From positions 1 to 6,790 of the forward strand of contig CAKUVB010000095.1 in the NCBI GenBank assembly GCA_934693215.1: DNA of 6,790 bases, read 5' to 3'. The translations under genes were made by a program, and so were the position numbers. A model generated the notes under the pieces. The model was not told the DNA's origin. It saw only the letters and a program-made list of their open reading frames with translations, and did not search any database. Positions 1 through 5,199 of the stretch are shown piece after piece; the stretch's first letter is position 1, and each line of letters begins with the position of its first letter. This stretch comes from an uncultured Candidatus Melainabacteria bacterium (GTDB lineage Bacteria > Cyanobacteriota > Vampirovibrionia > Gastranaerophilales > Gastranaerophilaceae).

Positions 1-988
1 CCTCTACATTATCCTCGTGTTCCATAGACAAATCCGTTAAAACACCTTCCGCAGCCTCTAAATTATCAAGAGTACAATAAATATCTGCCATCACGCATTT
101 AGCTTCTAATACATTACTACCAGGACAATCAATAAGTTTTTCAATATGAGTTAGAGCTTTCATTTGTTCTCCAACTTCTCGACAAGTTTTAACAATCAAC
201 TCTAAAGCCCACAATTTCATTTCTTGTGGCAAATCATAATCCAACATTTCCTCTAAAGAAGAAATAACCTTACCCATATTTCCAACTTTTAAATAAAGTT
301 GAATCATTCTCTTACGAGTATCATAATCTTTTGGAGTAAGTTGCAATCTAGCTTTGTAAGCTTCAAATGCAGCAGCATAATCACCAATTTTTTCGTTCAA
401 TTTCGCCAATATAAGCTTATATTCAGAAATCTCACGATTATCTTTTGTCATTGGAACTAACATATTATACAGTTTAATTGATGCACTGTACTGACTTACA
501 TCATTAAACAATTCTGCCATATTTTTTATTACTTCTACAGACCTATTACCTCGTTTATACAAGATTTCGAACTGTTTCAATGCTTCTATTGTTAAATTTT
601 TTCTTCTATAACAGTTTGCTAAAATTAAACGTATATCATCAAACTCTTTATTACGTTTCAATATTTTTAAACATTCATATATCGCTTGAGTAATCTTATT
701 GGTATCGTAAAAACACTTTGCCAAATAGCAACGAACACCATAATGTTTTGGTACTCGTTCCAAATATTTTTTAGCCAAAATCTCAAGAATAGTATATTCT
801 TTCTCATTGTATAGGTTTTCAACTTGTTCCAATATATTTTTAGTTGTAACCTGCAATCCTTTTCCTTGGTCATTATTCTCTGCAGATGCCAAAGCACTAT
901 ATAGGACAAATAAGCCTATACAAGTTATTATTAGTATTAAACCGATTCCCAATGATATATTGCCTTTATTCCATAATAGATATAACAC
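1..988 (-). CDS. TPR-repeat protein with N-terminal membrane/signal segment, C-terminus off the window
   Basis: One reading frame stays open for 329 codons from a GTG at 988-986 down to the left edge; an in-frame TAG lies five codons upstream of that GTG. Residues about 11-32 form a hydrophobic segment followed by ASA|EN (residues 34-38), a good signal-peptidase I site, so the protein is either exported or membrane-anchored with its repeats outside the cytoplasm. From about residue 50 it is all-helical with tetratricopeptide-like pairs, for example residues 86-110 (CYLAKCFYDTNK then AIYECLKIL), 119-143 and 189-213 (LAKLNEKIGDYAAAFEAYKA). TPR arrays bind partner proteins; no enzymatic motif is visible. 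The start is uncertain: a TATAAT sits only 4 nt before the GTG, and an in-frame TTG at 952-950 with AAAGG at 967-963 is an alternative that would leave a short signal peptide. The partner and pathway cannot be told from the sequence. Confidence 0.85.
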   Translation of the reverse strand, partial: MLYLLWNKGNISLGIGLILIITCIGLFVLYSALASAENNDQGKGLQVTTKNILEQVENLYNEKEYTILEILAKKYLERVPKHYGVRCYLAKCFYDTNKITQAIYECLKILKRNKEFDDIRLILANCYRRKNLTIEALKQFEILYKRGNRSVEVIKNMAELFNDVSQYSASIKLYNMLVPMTKDNREISEYKLILAKLNEKIGDYAAAFEAYKARLQLTPKDYDTRKRMIQLYLKVGNMGKVISSLEEMLDYDLPQEMKLWALELIVKTCREVGEQMKALTHIEKLIDCPGSNVLEAKCVMADIYCTLDNLEAAEGVLTDLSMEHEDNVE

Positions 989-992
989 TTTA

Positions 993-1021
993 ATTATACA
1001 CTATTTATATAAAAAAATAAA
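993..1021 (-). promoter_or_regulatory. Candidate promoter of the TPR gene
   Basis: A perfect TATAAT (998-993) is preceded after 17 nt by a weak -35-like TTTATT (1021-1016). Start-site geometry would place transcription initiation at about 986, inside or just after the GTG candidate. This favours either a leaderless message or the downstream TTG start. The whole 89-bp divergent spacer is very A+T-rich, so chance matches are likely. Confidence 0.35.
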
Positions 1022-1045
1022 CACTTTACTCTATTTAGATGTTTA
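1018..1045. repeat. Short inverted repeat between divergent promoters
   Basis: TAAACA (1018-1023) and TGTTTA (1040-1045) are exact inverted copies, 22 bp centre to centre. One arm overlaps the putative -35 of the minus-strand TPR gene and the other the putative -35 of the plus-strand gene. A near-direct repeat (TTATAT followed by an A-run and TAA) also occurs at 1005-1020 and 1047-1060. An operator for a shared regulator is possible. Six-bp arms in such A+T-rich DNA are weak evidence. Confidence 0.25.
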
Positions 1046-1069
1046 CTTATATAAAAATAACATTATAAA
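1042..1069 (+). promoter_or_regulatory. Candidate promoter of the exported-protein gene
   Basis: TTTACT (1042-1047), a 16-nt spacer and TATAAA (1064-1069) precede the ATG at 1078 by only 8 nt, so transcription would begin about 2 nt before the start codon. There is no Shine-Dalgarno sequence in front of this ATG, which fits a leaderless message. A weaker pair, TTTACT 1025-1030 with TATATA 1048-1053, would give a leader of about 18 nt instead. Confidence 0.4.
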
Positions 1070-1077
1070 CTTAATAT

Positions 1078-1671
1078 ATGCGTAAAAAAATTGTTTTACT
1101 TTTAATACTTTCACTATTTGCACTTCCAATATGTGCAGAAGAAGTTGATTGGTCAAAATATGACAATATCGACAATGCTTGGGACGGTCAAAAAGTTATT
1201 ACAAACAAACAATTTGAAGAAACTATGAATGCTCTTGAAGCTAAAAAAAATAAAAAAATGAATCGTCAGAAAGAAAAAGCTATCCGAAAATTAAAAGGAA
1301 AGAGTTTACACGACAATATGGACGCACATAAGGAGAATATTGAAAGCCAAACCCCTCTTGAAGAAGCTGAAGAATGTCAAGTCCTCAATATTCCTGTAAA
1401 TTTTGTTTCTAATGGCAAAATTATAGATTGTGGTTTTTATAGAGTTATTGGAGAAAAAAAGGACGATGGTGTCTATCTTGAACTTTACCAATCTCATAAT
1501 TTAATAACTAAATTAAAAGCTCGAGAAACAAACGATGACTTCAATCAAGAATTTATCCAATTCGCAAAACTTATTCCAGATACTGATACTAGAATGAAAC
1601 TAATTTTTGGTAGTGTTGATTTTAATGCCTATACATATATAAATATTCTTAATCCTCAGTATAACAATTGA
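1078..1671 (+). CDS. Small exported protein of unknown function
   Basis: A 197-residue protein begins with a classical signal peptide: two lysines and an arginine (residues 2-4), a hydrophobic core (5-17) and a probable signal-peptidase I cut after Ala20 (ICA|EE). The cysteine at 19 is not in a good lipobox (LPIC has Ile at -1), so a lipoprotein is unlikely. The mature part has an aromatic/acidic start (DWSKYDNIDNAWDG, 24-37), a highly charged Lys/Glu helix (about 44-76) and a beta-rich C-terminal half (about 100-190) with two further cysteines, C100 and C118, which could pair after export. I recognise no family. No Shine-Dalgarno precedes the ATG. The gene is divergent from the TPR gene and overlaps the 3' end of the opposing DUF512 gene by 23 bp. 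The start is secure because of the signal peptide. Confidence 0.85.
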   Translation: MRKKIVLLLILSLFALPICAEEVDWSKYDNIDNAWDGQKVITNKQFEETMNALEAKKNKKMNRQKEKAIRKLKGKSLHDNMDAHKENIESQTPLEEAEECQVLNIPVNFVSNGKIIDCGFYRVIGEKKDDGVYLELYQSHNLITKLKARETNDDFNQEFIQFAKLIPDTDTRMKLIFGSVDFNAYTYINILNPQYNN

Positions 1672-2926
1672 TAAAATCTATCAACTCACCCAAAGAATAC
1701 TGATTATGAATAACAATAAACTTCTTACCTGTTATTTGCTCTACATGAGATAAAGTTTCACCGTCCAAAAAACTATCCGTATATGGTTTCAACATTACAC
1801 CTGGAACAACTATATAATCACTTTTTATATCTTTTATTGTATTTATTAAATCCTGAGAGGTTATTAACCCTGCAACTGTAATATTTTGCCCCCAATAATT
1901 TGATTTAACAGGATAAACAGACGTTTTTATACTTTTAATCCTATTAAGCCTCTTTGAAACATATTCTATCGCATCTTTCCCCGCATAAGATGTTGCAAAT
2001 GCGAAATCCAATGGTTCAGAAAGTTCATCTGGTAATTCGTATGAATCAAAATCATCAATTAATGCTCTTATAGCACCCACACCATCATCTAATTGACAAA
2101 AGTTTCCATAATAATCCGTAGAAGGAATATCTTTTTCTGCAAGCAAAAAGAACTCATCTGAACAACAAACTTTTTTATATTTACTTGCGATTTCAATTGT
2201 TTGTTTTGCAACCTCAGGAGTTACCTGTTTCAAAATATTATCTTCTCTATATTGCGTAATTCCAACAGGAACAATAGCAACAGACAATAAATTTTCTCCC
2301 AATGTTGACAAATCTTTAAGTGTTCTATCCAATTCTACACCGTCATTTACATCAGGACATAAAACAATCTGTGCATGAAATGGAATTTCATTATCCTTAA
2401 ACCAATTCAAATTTTCCATTATTTTCGAGGCATTTGGATTCCTTAACATTTTTACTCTCAAATCAGGATTCGTTGTATGGACAGAAACATAAAATGGTCC
2501 TAAATGCATTCTTGAAATTCGTTGTTTATCTTCATCTTTCAAATTTGTTAATGTTATATAAGTACCTTGTAAATAAGACAATCTATAGTCATCATCTTTT
2601 ATATAAAGAGTATCTCGCAAGCCTTTTGGTTGTTGGTCTACAAAACAAAAAATACATTTATTTAAACAAGGTTTTATTTTATCGAAAACTGCACTTTCAA
2701 AAACTATACCTAAATCTTCATCATAATCTTTTTCGAGTTCAATTTCTTCAATTTCACCATTAGTTTTTTTAATCTCAAGGGTAAGAAGTTCTGATTTGCA
2801 ATAGAAACCATAATCAATCATATCCAGCATTTTCTGACCATCTATTGATAAGAGTTCATCACCAGCTTCTATTTCTAGTTCTTCTGCTATTGAACCATCT
2901 TCTACCGAACTAACTATTGCCGCCAC
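1649..2926 (-). CDS. DUF512-family PDZ / radical-SAM-like Fe-S protein
   Basis: The 425-residue protein has an N-terminal PDZ-like domain (about 3-68, with AGDELLSIDGQ at 21-31). A CX3CX2C cluster follows (C87, C91, C94; CLNKCIFCFVDQ), the spacing used by radical SAM enzymes to ligate a 4Fe-4S cluster. Family-type blocks come next: DDDYRLSYLQGTYITLTNL (111-129), SVHTTNPDLR (148-157), CCSDEFFLLAE (254-264), YGNFCQLDDGVG (273-284) and NYWGQNITVAGL (343-354). This matches the DUF512 family of Firmicutes and Cyanobacteria, including the cyanobacterial 'FeS-containing oxidoreductase' group; the reaction is not known to me. The start is GTG with AGAGGGG at 2940-2934, 7 nt upstream, and lies 17 nt inside padR, implying translational coupling. 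No terminator is visible downstream, and the 3' end overlaps the opposing exported-protein gene. Full length for the family. Confidence 0.9.
   Translation of the reverse strand: MAAIVSSVEDGSIAEELEIEAGDELLSIDGQKMLDMIDYGFYCKSELLTLEIKKTNGEIEEIELEKDYDEDLGIVFESAVFDKIKPCLNKCIFCFVDQQPKGLRDTLYIKDDDYRLSYLQGTYITLTNLKDEDKQRISRMHLGPFYVSVHTTNPDLRVKMLRNPNASKIMENLNWFKDNEIPFHAQIVLCPDVNDGVELDRTLKDLSTLGENLLSVAIVPVGITQYREDNILKQVTPEVAKQTIEIASKYKKVCCSDEFFLLAEKDIPSTDYYGNFCQLDDGVGAIRALIDDFDSYELPDELSEPLDFAFATSYAGKDAIEYVSKRLNRIKSIKTSVYPVKSNYWGQNITVAGLITSQDLINTIKDIKSDYIVVPGVMLKPYTDSFLDGETLSHVEQITGKKFIVIHNQYSLGELIDFINCYTED
1656..1703. repeat. Stem-loop at the convergent gene ends
   Basis: An outer stem TCAGTAT (1656-1662)/ATACTGA (1697-1703) encloses an inner perfect stem TTGATA (1668-1673)/TATCAA (1679-1684) that includes the TGA of the plus-strand gene. 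No T-run follows on the plus strand, so it is not a typical intrinsic terminator. It could still protect the 3' end of the plus-strand message. It lies within the last codons of the minus-strand gene. Confidence 0.35.
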
Positions 2927-3428
2927 GTTCTAACCCCTCTAATAAAGTTATAAAATTATTATATTCACAAATTGAGTTATCTAACACCAACCTATGAAAA
3001 TATGTTGGTGATATGGTTTCATCAGATATTTTGCTTTCTGCATCAGTTTTTATAAGAATTGCCCTTTTTTTTAGTTTTAGGAATAATTCTTGTTGTGATG
3101 CCATATCTAAAAAACCGGCACAAGCCAACTGTATTCTTGCATTAGAAAGAAACTGAACAGGATTTTCTGTATCAACTTCTAATATTTTTTGTTTTAAAAT
3201 ACTAAGTCCATCAGGAGTCAAAGCATATAAAATTGAAACCTTACCCCCATCAGAAATTGATTTGTTTGAACAAATTGCACCTTTTTTTTCAAGCCTCAAA
3301 AGTGCTGGTTTTACAGTCCCAAAACTAGGCTTGGTGTAAGGCGAAAAGTTTTTTAAAATATCCTTCAAAACACCATACATTGTATGCGGTGATTTTGATA
3401 AAATATACATTATTAAAAGTTCTATCAT
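2910..3428 (-). CDS. PadR-family winged-helix transcriptional regulator
   Basis: A 172-residue protein whose first 75 residues fit the PadR winged helix. They include IELLIMYILSKSPHTMYGVL (2-21), the recognition-helix region FGTVKPALLRLEKKGAI (36-52) and a wing ending in YALTPDGLSIL (68-78). The remainder (about 90-168) is helical and fits the variable C-terminal dimerisation part. PadR proteins are usually dimeric repressors that respond to small molecules and often control their own gene. Here a promoter and a 10-bp inverted repeat sit directly on the start region. The last 17 nt overlap the DUF512 gene, so the two are probably one unit and the DUF512 protein is a likely target of the regulation. 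The ATG at 3428 follows only a weak AGAAGA. An internal Met7 (3410) is possible but has no ribosome site. The effector is unknown. Confidence 0.85.
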   Translation of the reverse strand: MIELLIMYILSKSPHTMYGVLKDILKNFSPYTKPSFGTVKPALLRLEKKGAICSNKSISDGGKVSILYALTPDGLSILKQKILEVDTENPVQFLSNARIQLACAGFLDMASQQELFLKLKKRAILIKTDAESKISDETISPTYFHRLVLDNSICEYNNFITLLEGLERGGNS

Positions 3429-3461
3429 TCTTCTAAATTATCATAAAAAAGAGAAGAATGA
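3425..3461. promoter_or_regulatory. Inverted repeat over the padR promoter, candidate autoregulatory operator
   Basis: TCATTCTTCT (3425-3434) and AGAAGAATGA (3452-3461) are perfect 10-bp inverted copies with a 17-bp gap, 27 bp centre to centre. One arm overlaps the -35 box, the other covers the weak ribosome site and the ATG, and the -10 box lies between. This is what a dimeric repressor site blocking its own promoter would look like, and PadR proteins commonly autoregulate. That PadR itself binds here is an inference. Confidence 0.5.
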
Positions 3462-3464
3462 CAA
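3437..3464 (-). promoter_or_regulatory. Promoter of padR-DUF512 unit
   Basis: TTGTCA (3464-3459, one mismatch to the -35 consensus), a 16-nt spacer and GATAAT (3442-3437, one mismatch to the -10 consensus) lie just downstream of the rplR terminator. Eight nt separate the -10 box from the ATG, so the message would have a leader of about 2 nt, essentially leaderless. Confidence 0.6.
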
Positions 3465-3473
3465 TATATACAT

Positions 3474-3512
3474 AAAAAGAGAGCAAGGTTTGTAATATAC
3501 AAACTTTGCTCT
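3474..3512 (-). terminator. Rho-independent terminator after rplR
   Basis: Read on the minus strand, AGAGCAA (3512-3506) and GTTTGTA (3504-3498) pair with TACAAAC (3494-3488) and TTGCTCT (3486-3480) around a 3-nt loop. There is one internal mismatch, and a C then a run of five T (3478-3474) follows. It ends the ribosomal-protein unit 27 nt after the rplR stop and insulates padR. Confidence 0.85.
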
Positions 3513-3538
3513 ACTTTTTAGAATATAAATTCTTTAGA

Positions 3539-3907
3539 TTAGAATTCTAAACCAGCTTCTCTAGCTGCATCAGCAAGTGCTTGGATTCTTCCATGATAAA
3601 GGAAACCACCTCTATCAAAAACAACACCTTTAACACCAGCTTTAAGTGCTTTTTTAGCAACTTCTTCACCAACAAGTTTTGCAGCTTCAATATTACCACC
3701 ATGTGATAATTTAGCACGCAATTCTTTATCATTTGAAGAAGCAGAAGCTAAAGTAACATGTTTAACGTCATCAATAACTTGAGCATAAATATGTTTAGTA
3801 CTTCTGTATACTGCTAATCTTGGGTATTCAGAATCACCTGAGATATTTACTCTGATTGATTTATGTCTTTTTTGAACTCTAGGTTTTCTAATTTCTTGTT
3901 TAATCAT
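3539..3907 (-). CDS. rplR: 50S ribosomal protein L18
   Basis: The 122-residue protein matches bacterial L18, which binds 5S rRNA and helps to seat it in the central protuberance of the large subunit. Visible signatures are the basic N-terminus (RKPRVQKRHKSIRVNISG, 7-24), PRLAVYRSTKHIYAQVIDD (29-47) and the C-terminal block VVFDRGGFLYHGRIQALADA (95-114) ending AREAGLEF. Length is normal (about 117-122 residues). The start has AAGGAG at 3921-3916 with an 8-nt spacer. In the usual spc operon rplR follows rplF closely and is followed by rpsE. Here it follows rplF after a 160-nt structured spacer and is followed by a terminator, with no rpsE. I have high confidence in product and start. Confidence 0.97.
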   Translation of the reverse strand: MIKQEIRKPRVQKRHKSIRVNISGDSEYPRLAVYRSTKHIYAQVIDDVKHVTLASASSNDKELRAKLSHGGNIEAAKLVGEEVAKKALKAGVKGVVFDRGGFLYHGRIQALADAAREAGLEF

Positions 3908-3921
3908 TTTCTTTTCTCCTT

Positions 3922-3954
3922 AACCCAAACCTTCTTAGCCACTTACTAAGGGTT
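3922..3954 (-). promoter_or_regulatory. Hairpin immediately before the rplR Shine-Dalgarno
   Basis: On the minus strand AACCC (3954-3950) can pair with GGGTT (3926-3922), or an inner CTTAG/CTAAG stem (3950-3946 with 3938-3934) can form with flanking AACC/GGTT. The two pairings are mutually exclusive in part. The structure ends directly against AAGGAG, so it could affect rplR translation. This is seen in sequence only and the function is inferred. Confidence 0.35.
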
Positions 3955-3983
3955 TATGCGGGCTTTACTATTTATATTATATT

Positions 3984-4026
3984 CCTGAAACATACAAACA
4001 ATTAAAATAATTGAAACAAGTTCAGG
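3984..4026. repeat. Imperfect inverted repeat in the rplF-rplR spacer
   Basis: CCTGAA (3984-3989) pairs with TTCAGG (4021-4026). Inside, CAATT (3999-4003) pairs with AATTG (4009-4013). It abuts the next hairpin at 4027 with no gap, so together they fill about 88 bp of the spacer. Confidence 0.45.
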
Positions 4027-4071
4027 ATAGATATTTCTAAGGCTCACTTCGTTCGCCTAAGAACTATCTAT
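4027..4071. repeat. Long hairpin overlapping the rplF stop codon
   Basis: ATAGATA (4027-4033) pairs perfectly with TATCTAT (4065-4071). Inside, TTCTAAGGC (4035-4043) pairs with GCCTAAGAA (4055-4063) with a single A/A mismatch around the loop TCACTTCGTTC. The rplF TAG (4070-4068) is inside the outer stem. No T-run follows on the minus strand, so it is not a classical terminator in the transcribed direction. The T-run on the plus strand is only the complement of the terminal lysine codons. It may be a palindromic repeat element or a 3'-end processing structure. Confidence 0.6.
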
Positions 4072-4607
4072 TTTTTACCGGCTTTACCAGCTTTACGTCT
4101 GATGTGTTCACCTTCGTAGCGAACACCTTTTCCTTTATAAACTTCTGGAGGACGTTTGCTTCTGATAGCAGCAGCTACATCACCAACCATTTGTTTATTA
4201 GAACCACTTACAGTAATATTTACGTTCTTTTCAACAGCAATTGTGATACCTTGAGGTGGATCAATAAGAACTGGGTGAGAGTAACCTAGTTGCATATTTA
4301 GTTTTGTTCCTTCCATGTTAGCACGATAACCAACACCTTGAATTTCTAATTTCTTTTCAAAACCTTTACTTACACCTTCAATTGCATTTGCAACTAATGT
4401 TCTAGAAAGACCATGTAATGCGTTAGTTTTTCTTTCATCATTAGTAGGTTCAAGTATAACGTGATTATCAACAATAGAAATTTTAATTTCATCTCTTACT
4501 GTAACAGTTTCAGTACCTTTAGGTCCTTTTACTGTAATTGTTTGACCGTCTAATTTAGCTTCAACTCCTGAAGGAATTTCAACGGGTTTTTTACCAATAC
4601 GTGACAT
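4068..4607 (-). CDS. rplF: 50S ribosomal protein L6
   Basis: The 179-residue protein is a complete L6, which binds 23S rRNA near the sarcin-ricin region and the factor-binding site. It begins MSRIGKKPVEIPSGV and carries ITVKGPKGT (24-32), the first-domain end HGLSRTLVANAIEGVSKGFE (65-84), LEIQGVGYRA (87-96) and the C-terminal block RPPEVYKGKGVRYEGEHIRR (152-171) followed by KAGKAGKK. The wording of these blocks resembles cyanobacterial L6 in memory. The start is fixed by family alignment and by AAGGAG at 4620-4615, 7 nt from the ATG. An upstream TTG at 4646 would add 13 unrelated residues and is rejected. The spacers are 196 nt to the preceding rpsH stop and 160 nt to rplR, far longer than usual in this operon. 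Confidence 0.97.
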   Translation of the reverse strand: MSRIGKKPVEIPSGVEAKLDGQTITVKGPKGTETVTVRDEIKISIVDNHVILEPTNDERKTNALHGLSRTLVANAIEGVSKGFEKKLEIQGVGYRANMEGTKLNMQLGYSHPVLIDPPQGITIAVEKNVNITVSGSNKQMVGDVAAAIRSKRPPEVYKGKGVRYEGEHIRRKAGKAGKK

Positions 4608-4617
4608 ATTTTTTCTC

Positions 4618-4631
4618 CTTTTTATAAAAAG
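4618..4631 (-). promoter_or_regulatory. Palindrome overlapping the rplF ribosome-binding site
   Basis: CTTTTTATAAAAAG is a perfect 14-bp palindrome whose last bases form the first part of AAGGAG. As RNA it could weakly occlude the Shine-Dalgarno, but with mostly A-U pairs and almost no loop the effect is doubtful. Confidence 0.25.
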
Positions 4632-4694
4632 TGGGTTTTCTGTCAATTACACCACTTTGAGTATTTTACTTTTTGTAAGTTTGACTGTAGTTTG

Positions 4695-4795
4695 CCTGCT
4701 TTACTTTCAATGAACAGAATAGTTTGGTGTTGATATCTGATAATATCAATCTAAGTTTGTAACTACAAACCAAACTGGACTTTGAATGTAACAGG
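4695..4795. repeat. 101-bp nested inverted-repeat element in the rpsH-rplF spacer
   Basis: Nested arms pair concentrically: CCTG (4695-4698)/CAGG (4792-4795), TTCAA (4706-4710)/TTGAA (4782-4786) and AGTTTGG (4721-4727)/CCAAACT (4770-4776). These enclose two side-by-side hairpins, TTGATAT (4730-4736)/ATATCAA (4743-4749) and TTTGT (4756-4760)/ACAAA (4765-4769). The result is a branched, three-way-junction-like fold that starts 8 nt after the rpsH stop on the minus strand. It could be a palindromic insertion or a structured intercistronic RNA. No open frame or family match is recognised. Confidence 0.5.
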
Positions 4796-4803
4796 ATTAA
4801 AAA

Positions 4804-5199
4804 CTACCATACGTTACAAAGAATTTCGCCGCCTAATTTTTCTTTGCGAGCTTTTCTATCTGTTAATAAACCTTTGCTAGTAGAAACAATTGCGATACCT
4901 AAACCACCAAATACTTGAGGTAAGTTTTTAGCTTTACAATAAGTTCTAAGACCAGGTTTAGAAACTCTTTGAAGATTAGTAATAACAGGTTTTCCTTGTT
5001 CATCGTATTTCAATTCGATAACTAAAGATTTGAATTTACCTTCTTCTTTAACAGAATAACCATTAATAAAACCTTCGCTCTTTAACAATTCAGCTAAAGA
5101 TAATTTCAATTTTGAAAGAGGCATAGATACTGTTTCATGAGAAACAATATTAGCATTTCTGATTCTAGTTAGCATATCTGCTATAGGATCTGTGTTCAT
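4804..5199 (-). CDS. rpsH: 30S ribosomal protein S8
   Basis: The 131-residue protein is a complete S8, a primary binder of 16S rRNA helix 21 and a central assembly protein of the small subunit. Seen are the N-terminal DPIADMLTRIRNAN (4-17), a middle block ending in LQRVSKPGLRTY (76-87) and the rRNA-binding C-terminal block GGLGIAIVSTSKGLLTDRKA (98-117) ending KLGGEILCNVW. Length is normal (130 in E. coli). The start is set by family alignment and AAGGAAG at 5211-5205. An upstream GTG at 5238 would add 13 extra residues and is rejected. In many bacteria S8 represses the spc operon by binding its mRNA. Here rpsH is the first gene of a three-gene unit with a leader of about 115 nt, so autoregulation could act there, which is an inference. 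The usual upstream rpsN and rplE are absent. Confidence 0.97.
   Translation of the reverse strand: MNTDPIADMLTRIRNANIVSHETVSMPLSKLKLSLAELLKSEGFINGYSVKEEGKFKSLVIELKYDEQGKPVITNLQRVSKPGLRTYCKAKNLPQVFGGLGIAIVSTSKGLLTDRKARKEKLGGEILCNVW

Noticed and set aside
667..909. 80-residue minus-strand frame
   Set aside because: It lies entirely inside the TPR gene in another frame. The TPR frame is continuous over 329 codons with repeat structure and a signal segment.
807..1085. 92-residue plus-strand frame over the TPR gene's start and the divergent spacer
   Set aside because: Composition is low-complexity A+T-rich with no ribosome site. It is antisense to a better supported gene and runs into the start of the exported-protein gene.
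1123..1140. Lipobox at Cys19 of the exported protein
   Set aside because: The residues before the cysteine (L-P-I) do not fit the lipobox, which needs a small residue at -1. A signal-peptidase I site after Ala20 fits better.
1306..1497. 63-residue minus-strand frame
   Set aside because: It is antisense within the exported-protein gene, with no ribosome site or recognisable domain.
2434..2763. 109-residue plus-strand frame
   Set aside because: It is a shadow of the DUF512 gene, whose conserved blocks occupy the opposite strand here.
3547..3732. 61-residue minus-strand frame
   Set aside because: It is an alternative frame inside rplR.
4027..4076. Plus-strand intrinsic terminator (hairpin followed by six T)
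   Set aside because: No plus-strand gene leads into it, and the T-run is the complement of the terminal Lys-Lys codons of L6.
4104..4289. 61-residue plus-strand frame
   Set aside because: It is antisense to rplF and not protein-like.
4608..4646. N-terminal extension of L6 from an upstream TTG
   Set aside because: The family start MSRIGKKP and a well-placed AAGGAG fix the ATG at 4607.
4621..4646. Perfect TTGACA (4646-4641) with TATAAA (4626-4621) as a separate rplF promoter
   Set aside because: The spacer is only 14 nt and the -10-like box overlaps the ribosome site, so transcription would begin at or inside the start codon.
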